Counted from the stretch's first letter, positions 33,784 through 42,939 are shown. The stretch: 64,000 nt of DNA from Anaerolineae bacterium (GCA_023954475.1 JAMLHW010000001.1:558001-622000), one strand, 5' to 3'. Program-made: numbers and translations. The notes: generated from the sequence alone by a model not told the origin.

Positions 33784-36684
33784 CTATTGACCAATTGCCT
33801 TTCTGGCCATTGCGAGCATGTCGTCAATGCCATCCGGAGGCTGTGGTGCCGATTGCAGTAACTCATAGTCGGTGGTGGTGAGCACATCAGCCGGCCCACG
33901 ACTGTCGAGAGCGTCAACCAGAGCAGCCATTGCTTCGTCTTTGCGTTCCAAGAGCAATAATGCCAGCGCCCTGTTCTCAAATAAACCAGATCGTGATTGG
34001 ATACCCTTCTGTTGCACAGTGTCCCAGATTTCCAATGCCTGTTCGCAATAAGTGCGGCTTTGTATTGTGTCGCCGTCGTGCCGTGAAAGAATACCCAGCA
34101 TTACCAATGCATTGAGCGCAGTTTGCGGTTCAAGCCGAATACGCTCCTCGTAATGCTGCATCGCTTTTTTATTTTCCCCTTTCTCGACAAATGCATCAGC
34201 TAAATTATTGTGTAAGTAAGCGTAGTCAGGATCGAGGTCGAGTGCTGTTTGGTAGGCGGCGATGGCGTCGTCCGTGCGGCCGAGGGCGCTGTACACATTA
34301 CCCAGGCTGTTCCACGGATGAGCGAAGTCGGGGTCGCGCTCGATGGCTGTTTGGTAGGCGGCGATGGCGTCGTCCGTGCGGCCGAGGGCGCTGTACACAA
34401 TGCCCAGACCGTTCCACGGAGAAGCGAAGTCGGGGTCGCGCTCGATGGCTGTTTGGTAGGCGGCGATGGCGTCGTCCGTGCGGCCGAGGGCGCGGTACAC
34501 ATTGCCCAGACCGTGCCACGGATAAGCGTAGTCGGGGTCGCGCTCGATGGCTGTTTGGTAAGCGGCGATGGCAGCATTATGTTCACCCCCAAGATACATT
34601 GCGACCCCTAATCGATACCATGCACTCGACTTTTCTGGTAACCATGTAACCACTTTGGGCATTATGCGCATTGCCTCAGACGAGTAGGCAGCATTACTTG
34701 TCCCGGCAGGCCAAAGAAACTCGCCAGCGAGCGTGTACAATGATTCCCCCAATTTCTTCTGCAAAGCTTCGCCATCTTCGGGCAATCCGGTTTCACATTG
34801 TAGATACGCTTGCAATGCTTCTTCATAGCGTTCTTGCTTGAAGAGCCATTGACCTCGCTGCCAGGCAAGAATGGCGTTGCGCTCCGCTTCCCCTGCGCCG
34901 ACCAGCCAGTGGCGCTGCTTGCGCAATTCCTCCAGCATCTCTTCGTTTGGGGTAGAATCAAATAATTGAAACGATCCAGACCGTCCACTTTCTAATTTTT
35001 TCAGGCGAAGCTGACCACGACGACTAAATGTGTCCTGCCAGTCACGCGCCTTGTTGAGCAAGCCTGCACGCAAATCACGACTATAGGCCAGACTTTCCAC
35101 AAAACGCGGCAACAACCATTGCCATCCCTCCCGTTCATCGAGACCAAACAGGTAGCCGGCCAGATCAATCGCCACCTGACTCCATTCCTCGTCTTCACAG
35201 CGCTCCTCGATCAGCGGTATTTCCTCTTCCAGTTCGGCGATCTGCTGACGCAATGCTGCTACAGCTCGTTGATACAGTTGTCTTACCTGCGGGCGCTCCC
35301 GTTGTTCTGCTCGCCGCAAAAGCGCACGGAGATAGAGAGCCGGTTCGTCGTGCAGTCGCATTTCCTCCAGATGAACCGAAGCGTACGCTCGCTGCAACAT
35401 CTCGACCCGTGCCAGCCAATCAAACGCTGGCGCGTCGTCTGGCGTCAACATTGCCCTTAAAATACGCTGGTTGCCTTGCGCCAGCGCCAGGGCATAGAGT
35501 GCCTGCCGATCATCTTCTTTGACGACATGCAGGAGATAGCGTCCCGTCATCTCACCGACAATGTCACGAGCGGGCAGGCGACGGCTCGTATCGCCAACAA
35601 TGTCGGCTGCGTCCGTACCCTTCGCCCACATTTCGGCGGCTACCCGCAATGCCAGTGGAATACCGCGTGTGGCCTGGTTGACCATCTGTGCCTCCTCATC
35701 GCTCAGAGGACGATCAGGCACCATAGCTGCAAAATACGCTTGCAAATCAGCCAGAGCCAATTCGGGCAAATCATATGCCAGCAAGCGCGGTGCAAATTGG
35801 GCTTCATATCCCAGGAAGTAGTCTGTACCATAACTGCGACTCTTGGCTAGGTTGTCGCGACCGCTGATCAGCCAGACGATGCGCGACCCTGCGTCCGCGA
35901 TGACCTTGCGCAGCCAGTGATCGGCATAATCGACGATTTCGTACGTGTCCAAAACCAGCAATAAACGTCTGCGTTGCGCAATCTTTCCCAACCCATCTGC
36001 CAAAGCGGAAGCCAATTGTGCTTGCGGCTGCAAATAAATGTTGAACTGTTCCGGTTTGAGACGGCTCTTGAGGCGTGTTTGTAGCACTTCAGACAGCTTC
36101 CGGGCTTGCTCAGTCGTCAGTTTGAGGCCGACATCGGCGGCGGCAGCCACCCATTTCTCGCCCGTGTCACCGATTGGGACTTGTGAAAAATTGCGCACCA
36201 ATTTGCCTACGGCGTCAGCGCTGAGTGAACGCAGCGCAGATGTTTCTCCAGCCCAATCTCCCGCCAGTGCCTGAGCAGCGGCATGCTCGGCTTCAGCCCG
36301 CTGATCGACGATACGTTGATACGCTTTGAAATGCCTGCCCCATTTCTGGCGTATGGCAGCGGTATGGATCGTGTCAAATACGGTTTCAGGCGTGATATTT
36401 TCGCGACCGCCTTGCAAATGCGGATTGAGTCGGCGTTCTTCTTCCCAATCGATCCAGAGCAGTTCAAACTCACCCTCAAATGGCGCTTCCCAGCGCACAA
36501 TGTCGCGCAAGCGCTTGCTGAGTGTGGTCTTGCCCATGCCGCCATCCCCGTAGAGCAGGATGACATAGGGATTGTCGTTGTCATTGTACGGATCGAGCAC
36601 TTCGCGCATGGCGGCGCGGAATGCGTTCTGCTGCTGCACACGTCCGAGAAAGAGCGCTTTGTCGACGTAAATTGGCTGATCCAT
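33784..36684 (-). CDS. STAND-type NTPase with C-terminal TPR repeats
   Basis: A 966-residue protein. The P-loop GDGGMGKTT lies at 46-54, Walker B in RLLLVLDTYE near 244 and the sensor segment LISGRDNLA near 271, followed by a winged-helix-like region. The C-terminal third holds TPR units: at least four consecutive 34-residue copies beginning AIAAYQTAIERDP, encoded by nearly identical 102-base repeats at about 34230-34600. No catalytic effector domain is recognisable. STAND proteins are switch ATPases in signalling, transcription control or immunity. Like the NACHT gene it lacks the TCGGCCGA octamer across its whole length. It follows the ABC-F gene on the same strand, with a terminator-like hairpin between. 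Confidence 0.85.
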   Translation of the reverse strand: MDQPIYVDKALFLGRVQQQNAFRAAMREVLDPYNDNDNPYVILLYGDGGMGKTTLSKRLRDIVRWEAPFEGEFELLWIDWEEERRLNPHLQGGRENITPETVFDTIHTAAIRQKWGRHFKAYQRIVDQRAEAEHAAAQALAGDWAGETSALRSLSADAVGKLVRNFSQVPIGDTGEKWVAAAADVGLKLTTEQARKLSEVLQTRLKSRLKPEQFNIYLQPQAQLASALADGLGKIAQRRRLLLVLDTYEIVDYADHWLRKVIADAGSRIVWLISGRDNLAKSRSYGTDYFLGYEAQFAPRLLAYDLPELALADLQAYFAAMVPDRPLSDEEAQMVNQATRGIPLALRVAAEMWAKGTDAADIVGDTSRRLPARDIVGEMTGRYLLHVVKEDDRQALYALALAQGNQRILRAMLTPDDAPAFDWLARVEMLQRAYASVHLEEMRLHDEPALYLRALLRRAEQRERPQVRQLYQRAVAALRQQIAELEEEIPLIEERCEDEEWSQVAIDLAGYLFGLDEREGWQWLLPRFVESLAYSRDLRAGLLNKARDWQDTFSRRGQLRLKKLESGRSGSFQLFDSTPNEEMLEELRKQRHWLVGAGEAERNAILAWQRGQWLFKQERYEEALQAYLQCETGLPEDGEALQKKLGESLYTLAGEFLWPAGTSNAAYSSEAMRIMPKVVTWLPEKSSAWYRLGVAMYLGGEHNAAIAAYQTAIERDPDYAYPWHGLGNVYRALGRTDDAIAAYQTAIERDPDFASPWNGLGIVYSALGRTDDAIAAYQTAIERDPDFAHPWNSLGNVYSALGRTDDAIAAYQTALDLDPDYAYLHNNLADAFVEKGENKKAMQHYEERIRLEPQTALNALVMLGILSRHDGDTIQSRTYCEQALEIWDTVQQKGIQSRSGLFENRALALLLLERKDEAMAALVDALDSRGPADVLTTTDYELLQSAPQPPDGIDDMLAMARKAIGQ
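34230..34600. repeat. Tandem 102-base TPR-coding repeats
   Basis: Near-identical units, each containing GGCGGCGATGGCGTCGTCCG on the plus strand, encode the TPR units of the STAND protein. Identity is much higher than TPR function requires, pointing to recent duplication or gene conversion and to copy-number variability. Confidence 0.85.
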
Positions 36685-36752
36685 ACGACACTCCCAACTG
36701 GCTTTTCATCCATTGTAATCGGTCGGACGTATGGTTTCAACTACGAATCACA

Positions 36753-36786
36753 AGAAATCGGGTTTCTGGCGAAAACTCGGTTTTTG
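36753..36786 (-). terminator. Hairpin after the ABC-F gene (repeat family member)
   Basis: On the minus strand AAAAACCGAGTTTTCGCCAGAAACCCGATTTCTT, directly after the ABC-F stop at 36792; the same family as at 3404, 9818, 23711 and 45806. Confidence 0.6.
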
Positions 36787-36791
36787 AGGTT

Positions 36792-38690
36792 TCACTCAAC
36801 CCGTTCAGAGAGGGCGAGCCAGCGTTCGAGGGCTGTGTCGAGTTCGGCCGAAATCAGATCAAATTCGGCCGATAATTCGCCCAAAAGCACATAATCACCG
36901 CCCGCATTATTCATCGCCTTCGTCAATTCCGCCTTGCGCGATTCCAGTTCAGCCATCTGTGTTTCCAGCGCTTCCAGTTCGCGCTTTTCTTTCCAGGAGA
37001 GTTTGTCGGAAGGCTGAGCAGTCTGCTGCATCACTGGTTTGCCGGTCGGTTTAGTAGTCGGCTCCGGCGTCTCGAGGCGAGCGCGTTCTGCCTGTCGCGC
37101 CTGCTGGAATGCGCTGAACGGCGCAGGATAACGCGTGCCGACGTGTCCGTCTTCAAATGACATGATGAAATCGACATTGCGATCCAGAAAATAGCGGTCA
37201 TGGGTGACGACTACCAACGCACCGCTGAAATTGTCGAGAAATTCTTCCAGCACCTGCAGGGTTTCAATATCGAGATCATTGGTTGGCTCGTCGAGGAAAA
37301 CGACATTCGGCCGATGCATCAACACATAGAGCATGTAGAGCCGCCGGCGCTCACCGCCGCTCAGACTCACAATCCGCGCGCGCTGCTCCGGTCGCGTAAA
37401 CAAAAACCATTCCAACATCCGCGCCGCGTCCACCCGTTCCCCTTCATCCGTGCGAATTAGCGCTGCATCACGGGCGATGAAATCGAAGACGCGCATTTGC
37501 TCGTTCGCCTTGAGCACAGCCATGTGCTGGTCAAAATAGCCCAGATGTACCGTCGATCCCCAGATGACATCACCCGTATCAGGCTTTGTTTTCTCCGCCA
37601 GAATGTCGAGCAGCGTCGTCTTGCCGACACCGTTTGGGCCGACGATACCGATGCGGTCGCCTTGCTCCAGTTGTAAATTGAGGCCGGCAAACAGCGTGTG
37701 TTCCCCGTATGTTTTACTCAAGTTGCGGGCGATGAGGACTTTTTTGCCGAGTCGCCGTCCGGCCAATGCCATTGCAACGCGCCGGTCGTCGCGATCATAT
37801 GCGATTTGCTGCAGCTCAGCGACGCGTTGTTTGCGTGCTTTTTGTTTAGTCGAGCGTGCTTGCGCCCCGCGTTGCAACCAGGCCAGTTCTCGTCTGAGCA
37901 AAATCTGGCGTTTTTCTTCCTGCGCAGCCAGTTTTTGTTCGCGTTGCTCGCGCAGAGCTAGATAATCGGAGTAGTTGCCGGGATAGGCGATTAATTCCTG
38001 ACGATTGAGTTCGACAATGCGGTTGGTGACGCGGTCAAGGAAGTAGCGATCGTGGGTCACCATTAGCAGGGCGTTGGGCACGGTGAGTAAGTACCGTTCC
38101 AGCCAGTCAATCGTTTCGGCGTCGATGTGATTGGTCGGTTCATCGAGGATCAGCAAATCGGCCGAATCGATCAACGCCTGTGCTAACGCAACGCGTTTGC
38201 GTTGGCCGCCGCTCAGTAGACCGACCGGTGAGTCATAATCGGTGATGCCCAGCTTTGTGAGAATTGTTTTGGCATTGGCTTCGGCCGACCAGCCGTCAGT
38301 GCGATCCATTTCGGCCGAAAGCTGTGTCAGACGCTGTTGCAAATGTGCATCGGTCGGCGTTTGCTGCAACTGTCGGCTGACCTGCTCGTAATCGCGCAGC
38401 AGCCGCATTTGCGGTGATGACGCCGCAAAAACTGTGTCGAGTACGGTCAGCGCCGGATCGAGATGCAACCCTTGCGACAGAAAACGGATACGCACGCCGC
38501 CCCAAACTGTAATTGTGCCGTCGTCCGGTGCTTCTTCCCCGGCGATCAGGCGCAGCAGCGTTGTTTTGCCGCTGCCGTTGCGCCCAATCAGTCCCACCCG
38601 GTCGCCGCTGTTGATCAGCAGGTTAACGCGGTTGAGCAAGACGCGCTCGCTGAACTGTTTGGATACGTCGGTAATGGTGACGAGATTCAT
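36792..38690 (-). CDS. ABC-F family ATPase (Uup/EttA-like)
   Basis: A soluble protein of 632 residues with two ABC domains. First domain: Walker A GRNGSGKTT and signature LSGGQRKRVALAQAL, with Walker B LLILDEPTNHID. Second domain: GPNGVGKTT, LSGGERRRLYML and VVFLDEPTNDLD. The linker between them and a C-terminal coiled coil (about 560-632, KRELEALETQMAELESRKAEL) match Uup-like proteins. ABC-F proteins act on the ribosome or on branched DNA. The start at 38690 is used because an upstream extension runs into asd. It is followed by the STAND-TPR gene. Confidence 0.93.
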   Translation of the reverse strand: MNLVTITDVSKQFSERVLLNRVNLLINSGDRVGLIGRNGSGKTTLLRLIAGEEAPDDGTITVWGGVRIRFLSQGLHLDPALTVLDTVFAASSPQMRLLRDYEQVSRQLQQTPTDAHLQQRLTQLSAEMDRTDGWSAEANAKTILTKLGITDYDSPVGLLSGGQRKRVALAQALIDSADLLILDEPTNHIDAETIDWLERYLLTVPNALLMVTHDRYFLDRVTNRIVELNRQELIAYPGNYSDYLALREQREQKLAAQEEKRQILLRRELAWLQRGAQARSTKQKARKQRVAELQQIAYDRDDRRVAMALAGRRLGKKVLIARNLSKTYGEHTLFAGLNLQLEQGDRIGIVGPNGVGKTTLLDILAEKTKPDTGDVIWGSTVHLGYFDQHMAVLKANEQMRVFDFIARDAALIRTDEGERVDAARMLEWFLFTRPEQRARIVSLSGGERRRLYMLYVLMHRPNVVFLDEPTNDLDIETLQVLEEFLDNFSGALVVVTHDRYFLDRNVDFIMSFEDGHVGTRYPAPFSAFQQARQAERARLETPEPTTKPTGKPVMQQTAQPSDKLSWKEKRELEALETQMAELESRKAELTKAMNNAGGDYVLLGELSAEFDLISAELDTALERWLALSERVE

Positions 38691-38746
38691 TGCAGCCAAA
38701 TCTATCAGAACGGATGACGGAATGCCATAATTGGCTGTCCATGACG

Positions 38747-39799
38747 CTACCTCTCGATGTAGCCCTGCACGACCAACAATTCTGCATTGAGTACCGATCC
38801 ACTGGCTGCGCCGCGCAATGTGTTGTGTGTCAACGCCATAAATTTCAGGTCGAGGACGCCGCAGTTGGCTACTTTGCCGACTGTCCACGCCAATCCGTCA
38901 CCCCAGTTGCGGTCGAGGCGCGGCTGCGGGCGATCCGGCTCATCCCGCACGACGAGCAGTTGGTCCGGGCAACTGGGCAGTTGTCGAATCTGTTCCGGAA
39001 TTTGCCATGCCTTGAATGCTGCGATACCTTCTTCAACTGTCGCGGGCTGCTTGAGTTTAACGGAAATGCTGGATAGATGGCCGTCGAAAACGGGAACGCG
39101 GTTGGCCTGAGCGCTAACTCTGAAATCGGCCGAATGCACCACACCGTCTGCATAGGAGCCGAGAATCTTGAGCGGCTCACTTTCCAGCTTGCCATCTTCA
39201 CCACCGATATACGGCACGACATTACCGAGAATGTCCATTGACGCCACTCCTGGATACCCTGCACCGGAAATCGCCTGCAGCGTCACCATGTGCACGGCTT
39301 CCAACCCAAAGGCGTTCTGCCAGATTTTGAGTGGCAGCATCGCCGTCGTCGTTGAACAATTGGCGTTGGCTATGATAAATCCGTCCCAGCCGCGATTGCG
39401 ACGCTGCACGTCGATCAGGGCTGAATGGTCGGGATTGACTTCGGGAATGAGCAGCGGCACGTCGCGCATCATGCGGTAGGGCGATGCGTTGGTGCAGACA
39501 TAGTAGCCGGCGGTAGCGAATTGTGGTTCCAATTCTCGTGCTTCGGCCGACGGCAGACCGGAAAAGACGACTTGTGCGTCGAGATTGGGTTCTGTTGCCT
39601 GTACGGTCAACTCGGCAACAGCAGCCGGTACGTCACCGTCGAGACGCCATTCAACGCCTTCACCGTATTTTCGGCCGATGGTACGTGGCGAACCGGTCAC
39701 GGCCGTGATTTCGAACCAGGGATGGTTAGCCAGTAATTGAACAAAGCGCTGCCCGACAGTTCCGGTAGCGCCGAGAACACCAACTTTGATTTTGCTCAT
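38747..39799 (-). CDS. asd: Aspartate-semialdehyde dehydrogenase
   Basis: Reduces aspartyl phosphate to aspartate semialdehyde for lysine, threonine and methionine. The protein has 350 residues from the ATG at 39799, chosen for AAGGAGA eight bases upstream and the Rossmann start VGVLGATGTVGQRFVQLL. The catalytic Cys is in NANCSTTTAMLPL (about residue 150) and the active-site His lies in the FDGHLSSIS segment. This sequence type is the archaeal/fungal-like Asd branch. A T-box riboswitch in the leader controls it. Confidence 0.94.
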   Translation of the reverse strand: MSKIKVGVLGATGTVGQRFVQLLANHPWFEITAVTGSPRTIGRKYGEGVEWRLDGDVPAAVAELTVQATEPNLDAQVVFSGLPSAEARELEPQFATAGYYVCTNASPYRMMRDVPLLIPEVNPDHSALIDVQRRNRGWDGFIIANANCSTTTAMLPLKIWQNAFGLEAVHMVTLQAISGAGYPGVASMDILGNVVPYIGGEDGKLESEPLKILGSYADGVVHSADFRVSAQANRVPVFDGHLSSISVKLKQPATVEEGIAAFKAWQIPEQIRQLPSCPDQLLVVRDEPDRPQPRLDRNWGDGLAWTVGKVANCGVLDLKFMALTHNTLRGAASGSVLNAELLVVQGYIER

Positions 39800-39931
39800 T
39801 AGTATCTCCTTGTAAGTGCACAGTCGAAAGGTTTTACACCTTTTTGTGCGGCCAGATGTATTCGTCCGGCCACATAAGTGATCGAACCTTTGTACAACGA
39901 CGACGTTTCTCAACTATCGCTGTGTTCAACA

Positions 39932-39970
39932 CAACAAAAACGCCGCCGCCCACTGTTTGGGGCGACGGCG
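39932..39970 (-). terminator. Regulated terminator of the asd T-box
   Basis: An 11-pair GC-rich stem with one wobble pair, followed on the minus strand by TTTTTGTTGT. It is alternative to the antiterminator that includes the T-box sequence. Confidence 0.85.
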
Positions 39971-40240
39971 CACAATGACACGCATCACGGTTCCACCCAA
40001 CTTCAGCGCTCGGCTTCAAACATTTGCTTGAGCCGTCACTCTTGCTGTGATCGGTAACGGGATCAGCCGGGCATACTTACTGGCAACCGGTGCAGTTGCG
40101 TTCCATCTGCCACTCATGGGTGGTGTTGTCAGCCGTCTTTGCGATGCAGGCTCTCAGCCAGTGACCCGCAATTGCTGGCGCAGGCTCGTCAAACAACGTG
40201 TCCCAATCGACGTGTTGCTGTTTTGATTATTGCGATCATT
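39932..40240 (-). promoter_or_regulatory. T-box riboswitch controlling asd
   Basis: On the minus strand the 3' part reads GTTGGGTGGAACCGTGATG (39983-40001), the conserved T-box that pairs with an uncharged tRNA acceptor end. Upstream is GATCCCGTTACC (about 40053-40064), a conserved stem III-region sequence of T-boxes. Downstream is a terminator: CGCCGTCGCCC, eight-base loop, GGGCGGCGGCG, then TTTTT (39932-39970). The 5' part (about 40080-40240) can form a long stem I with a GAGAG-type distal motif. The specifier triplet is not certain, so the sensed amino acid (threonine, methionine or lysine would fit asd) is open. The 5' boundary is approximate. Confidence 0.85.
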
Positions 40241-40316
40241 ATCCACACGCACGCAGGTCTGTCAAGCATCGTGCGGGGAAAGACAGTCGTTTTCCCGGAG
40301 AAAGCGGCTGATTGCA

Positions 40317-41534
40317 TCAGCTGTACCACGCTGCAATAGTGTGAATGTGATACGTTTGCGGTTGCATGTCGATGGGCTGCACGTCTTTAAGGCGGTAGCC
40401 GGCTTTATGCAACAGACGGGCATCGCGGGCAAATGCGCCAAGATTGGCACTACTGTAAATGATGCGCGCCGGGCCGTAGTCGATGATGGCACGTAGTGCT
40501 TCGGCCGAAATCCCTTCAGACGGCGCATCGATGACCAACACATCCGCTTCAGGCAGTTGGGGCAATGTTTTCTCTACCGAATCGAGAATCAGTGATACAT
40601 TGTCGGTGTTTTCCAAGTTGACCGCAGCATCGTTGATCGCGTCTTCGTTGATGTCAATGCCGACCACGGCATCGGCCGAATCAGCCAGAAACGCCGTCAA
40701 CACGCCCACACCGCTGTAGGCGTCGACTACCAAATCACTTTCCGACAGCCTGGCGGCACGCAGCACTGCATCGACCCATGCGCCGGCCAATGCTGGACTG
40801 GGTACAAATTCACAACCGGACGACACGCGAAATTCACGCCCTTTGACCCCGTAGTAGAGAAACGGCTCGCCGATCAGGGTGGCCGCAGTCTTGTCAGGAA
40901 AGAGAATGGTGACCGAAACGGGAATATCTGCTGCCAATTCCGGCGGTTCGACGTTGTTGATTTCCAGCGCTATGAGAACAGCGTCGTCATCGTCAATCCG
41001 CAGGGTCAATTTGCGCATATCGCTCAGGTCGAGATCGATGTCGTGAAACAGTTCGCGCAGTTGGGGAAGGATGATATGACAGTCGTCGATGGGAATAACC
41101 CGGCGCTCGCCGGGCGACCATAAGCCCAGTCGACCGTCATTGGTTGGACTGAAGGTGAGATCGGCGCGGTAATGGTATGGCTGGGGATGGGGAATAATCG
41201 GCCGAATCGATACTTTCTTCAGCTTGCCCACGCGTTCCAACTGATCGGCGACCATCTGCATTTTGAAACGCAATTGAGCGCCGTATTCAATGTGCTGCAA
41301 CTGGCAACCGCCACACACGCCGAAATGTGCGCAGCGTGATGGTACGCGTTCCCTGGCTACCTGTTCGATGGTCAGGATCTGTCCTTCACGTCGTTTGCCT
41401 TGTTGTGTAATGGCGACGCGGACGCGCTCACCGGGGATGCCGCCGGGTACAAATACGATTTGTCCTTTGCTGTCGCGCCCCAGTGCCAGGCCACCATGTG
41501 CCATGGATTGTAATTTGATCGTTTCAGTTTGCAT
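40317..41534 (-). CDS. RlmD/TrmA-like rRNA methyltransferase homologue with altered catalytic motifs
   Basis: A 405-residue protein with the RNA m5U methyltransferase architecture: a TRAM domain (about 1-60), an iron-sulfur cysteine set (Cys68, Cys74, Cys77, and one in DDCHII), and a SAM-binding Rossmann domain (VVDAYSGVGVLTAFLA near residue 258). The two catalytic motifs are changed: DPPRxG is DAPSEGI (336-342) and SCNPxTxARD is SSANLGAFARD (361-371), so the methyl-transfer nucleophile Cys is replaced by Ser. It may be an inactive RNA-binding relative or use other chemistry. GGTGAT precedes the ATG. Confidence 0.85.
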   Translation of the reverse strand: MQTETIKLQSMAHGGLALGRDSKGQIVFVPGGIPGERVRVAITQQGKRREGQILTIEQVARERVPSRCAHFGVCGGCQLQHIEYGAQLRFKMQMVADQLERVGKLKKVSIRPIIPHPQPYHYRADLTFSPTNDGRLGLWSPGERRVIPIDDCHIILPQLRELFHDIDLDLSDMRKLTLRIDDDDAVLIALEINNVEPPELAADIPVSVTILFPDKTAATLIGEPFLYYGVKGREFRVSSGCEFVPSPALAGAWVDAVLRAARLSESDLVVDAYSGVGVLTAFLADSADAVVGIDINEDAINDAAVNLENTDNVSLILDSVEKTLPQLPEADVLVIDAPSEGISAEALRAIIDYGPARIIYSSANLGAFARDARLLHKAGYRLKDVQPIDMQPQTYHIHTIAAWYS

Positions 41535-41550
41535 TCAATCACCGCTTTGA

Positions 41551-41586
41551 GAAAACAAAAAGGGGCGGGTCATTGGACCTGCCCCT
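41551..41586 (-). terminator. Intrinsic terminator after the 370-residue membrane-protein gene
   Basis: AGGGGCAGGTC, loop, GACCCGCCCCT followed by TTTTTGTTTT on the minus strand, 23 bases beyond the stop at 41609. Confidence 0.85.
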
Positions 41587-41608
41587 GAAAAACTCATCGG
41601 AAAGGATA

Positions 41609-42721
41609 CTAGAAGTCGAGCAAATCGGCCGAATCCGCTTCCGAGCTACCATCGGCAGCCTGTGGCATATCCCCTTTGACCCATGCCGATAAATCTATTG
41701 TCAGACGGTCGAAGACACCATTCAGCGGCATGGCATCTTCATTGTAAAGTAATTCGGCGATCTCGGCATTAATGATCAGAGAAGCCGTTTCCAGCGGAAT
41801 CGTGCGCCCCAACTCCGCCATGATGAGTTCACCGCGTGTTGCCAATTTGGCACGTATACCGTCATCATTATAGGCGCCGTCACTCATCAAAACTTTGGTG
41901 ACTGTTTGCGTATCGTTCTTGTCAAACAGCCAGATTTCAAATGCGGTCACGTTACGTGTGTCACCTGCATTACTGGCTTCTGATATGCTGATACCGCATT
42001 CGCCGAGGAAATCACCATTGTCATTTTCAATGATGTACGACTTGTCAAACATATCGTCACCGCGACGATAGGCCGGTCTGAAGCTGGCGAGCAATTCGGG
42101 TTCAGGTTCGCTGCTCACACTCTGGGAAACAGCACCTGGCGGTTGTGTGCTGCCTGTCGGCCCCGCCGTATCAGTTGGCCATGCTTCCTGTTGGCGCTGT
42201 CGCCTGCTCAGGAAATAGTACAATGCACCCAGCAGAAGTAGCAGCAACACGGCAAAACCGACAATGCGCAGCAGATTGCTGGAGAAAAGACCACCCGTAC
42301 TGCCGGTTTCCGTGCCTGGAACGGCGTCCTGACCTGCCACGCGTGCTCTAAAGGCGGTGCAATCTTCCTGAGCCAGAATAGCAAGTATGGTCATATAGCT
42401 GTCTGCATTTTGCGGGTCGCTCTGTACAAGCGCCTGCAGTTGGGCAGTGACTTCCTGCGTGGCGGTGTCGGGATCTTCGTCCCACCAGCACAGAGCATAG
42501 CGCACGCGATCTGCATTGCCGTCAACAGCATAGGCGTCTGCCAATGCGCCTAAATAAATCTTGAGGTCGCGTTCGGAGAGATGTTGTGGGCCGCCGTCGA
42601 CAAATGTAGGGGGTGTCAGTCCCCAGCCAAAAATGACCAAGCCGACGAAAAACCCCACGAGCGCTGAAATCAGTAGCCAGAGCAGCGGGCGCTTTTGCAC
42701 TTGTTGGTTGATTGATTCCAT
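41609..42721 (-). CDS. Membrane protein with two helices and unknown domains
   Basis: A 370-residue protein. An N-terminal helix (LLWLLISALVGFFVGLVIFGWGL) is followed by an external region of about 110 residues with helix-pair character (DLKIYLGALADAYAVDGNADRVRYALCWW) and a second helix (IVGFAVLLLLLLGALYYFL). The C-terminal domain of about 170 residues should face the cytoplasm by the positive-inside rule (RRQRQQ). That domain (DKSYIIENDNGDFLGECGISI) is beta-rich and of no family I know. GAGGT precedes the start. Possibly a Chloroflexota-specific protein. Confidence 0.75.
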   Translation of the reverse strand: MESINQQVQKRPLLWLLISALVGFFVGLVIFGWGLTPPTFVDGGPQHLSERDLKIYLGALADAYAVDGNADRVRYALCWWDEDPDTATQEVTAQLQALVQSDPQNADSYMTILAILAQEDCTAFRARVAGQDAVPGTETGSTGGLFSSNLLRIVGFAVLLLLLLGALYYFLSRRQRQQEAWPTDTAGPTGSTQPPGAVSQSVSSEPEPELLASFRPAYRRGDDMFDKSYIIENDNGDFLGECGISISEASNAGDTRNVTAFEIWLFDKNDTQTVTKVLMSDGAYNDDGIRAKLATRGELIMAELGRTIPLETASLIINAEIAELLYNEDAMPLNGVFDRLTIDLSAWVKGDMPQAADGSSEADSADLLDF

Positions 42722-42862
42722 TGCCGTTTACCTCGGATCTGCGTACTTTGCTATTACTATAGGAAAATTAGAACGTATTGCCCAAATAGTACCATAGGAC
42801 AAATCGGGACACAAGCAGGTTTTGTTTTGTAGCGGTGTGGCGTGGGGCGTACAGAAAATGAA

Positions 42863-42887
42863 AAGCGGCCTGTATTTCAGGCCGCTT
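42863..42887 (-). terminator. Intrinsic terminator after the early-set-domain gene
   Basis: A perfect ten-base stem AAGCGGCCTG/CAGGCCGCTT with a five-base loop, followed on the minus strand by TTCATTTT. Confidence 0.8.
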
Positions 42888-42939
42888 CAGTTTGTTTGGA
42901 CAAGGCACCTGCGCTCAATTTGCAGGCACTGTGTTGCAA

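Noticed and set aside
34200-34600. Regularly spaced repeats resembling a CRISPR array
   Set aside because: The units are contiguous 102-base TPR-coding repeats in frame, with no unique spacers and no cas genes.
36685-36894. A plus-strand frame antisense to the STAND and ABC-F genes
   Set aside because: No coding character, and it crosses the terminator hairpin.
38691-38888. N-terminal extension of the ABC-F protein
   Set aside because: It reads antisense-like basic sequence over the end of asd; the ABC domain starts naturally at 38690.
39834-40019. A 61-codon frame in the asd leader
   Set aside because: It lies over the T-box and its terminator and has no ribosome site; the RNA structure explains the conservation.
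40080-40240. Assigning the T-box specifier to threonine (ACC)
   Set aside because: An ACC lies in a plausible place, but I could not fold stem I reliably enough to fix the specifier loop.
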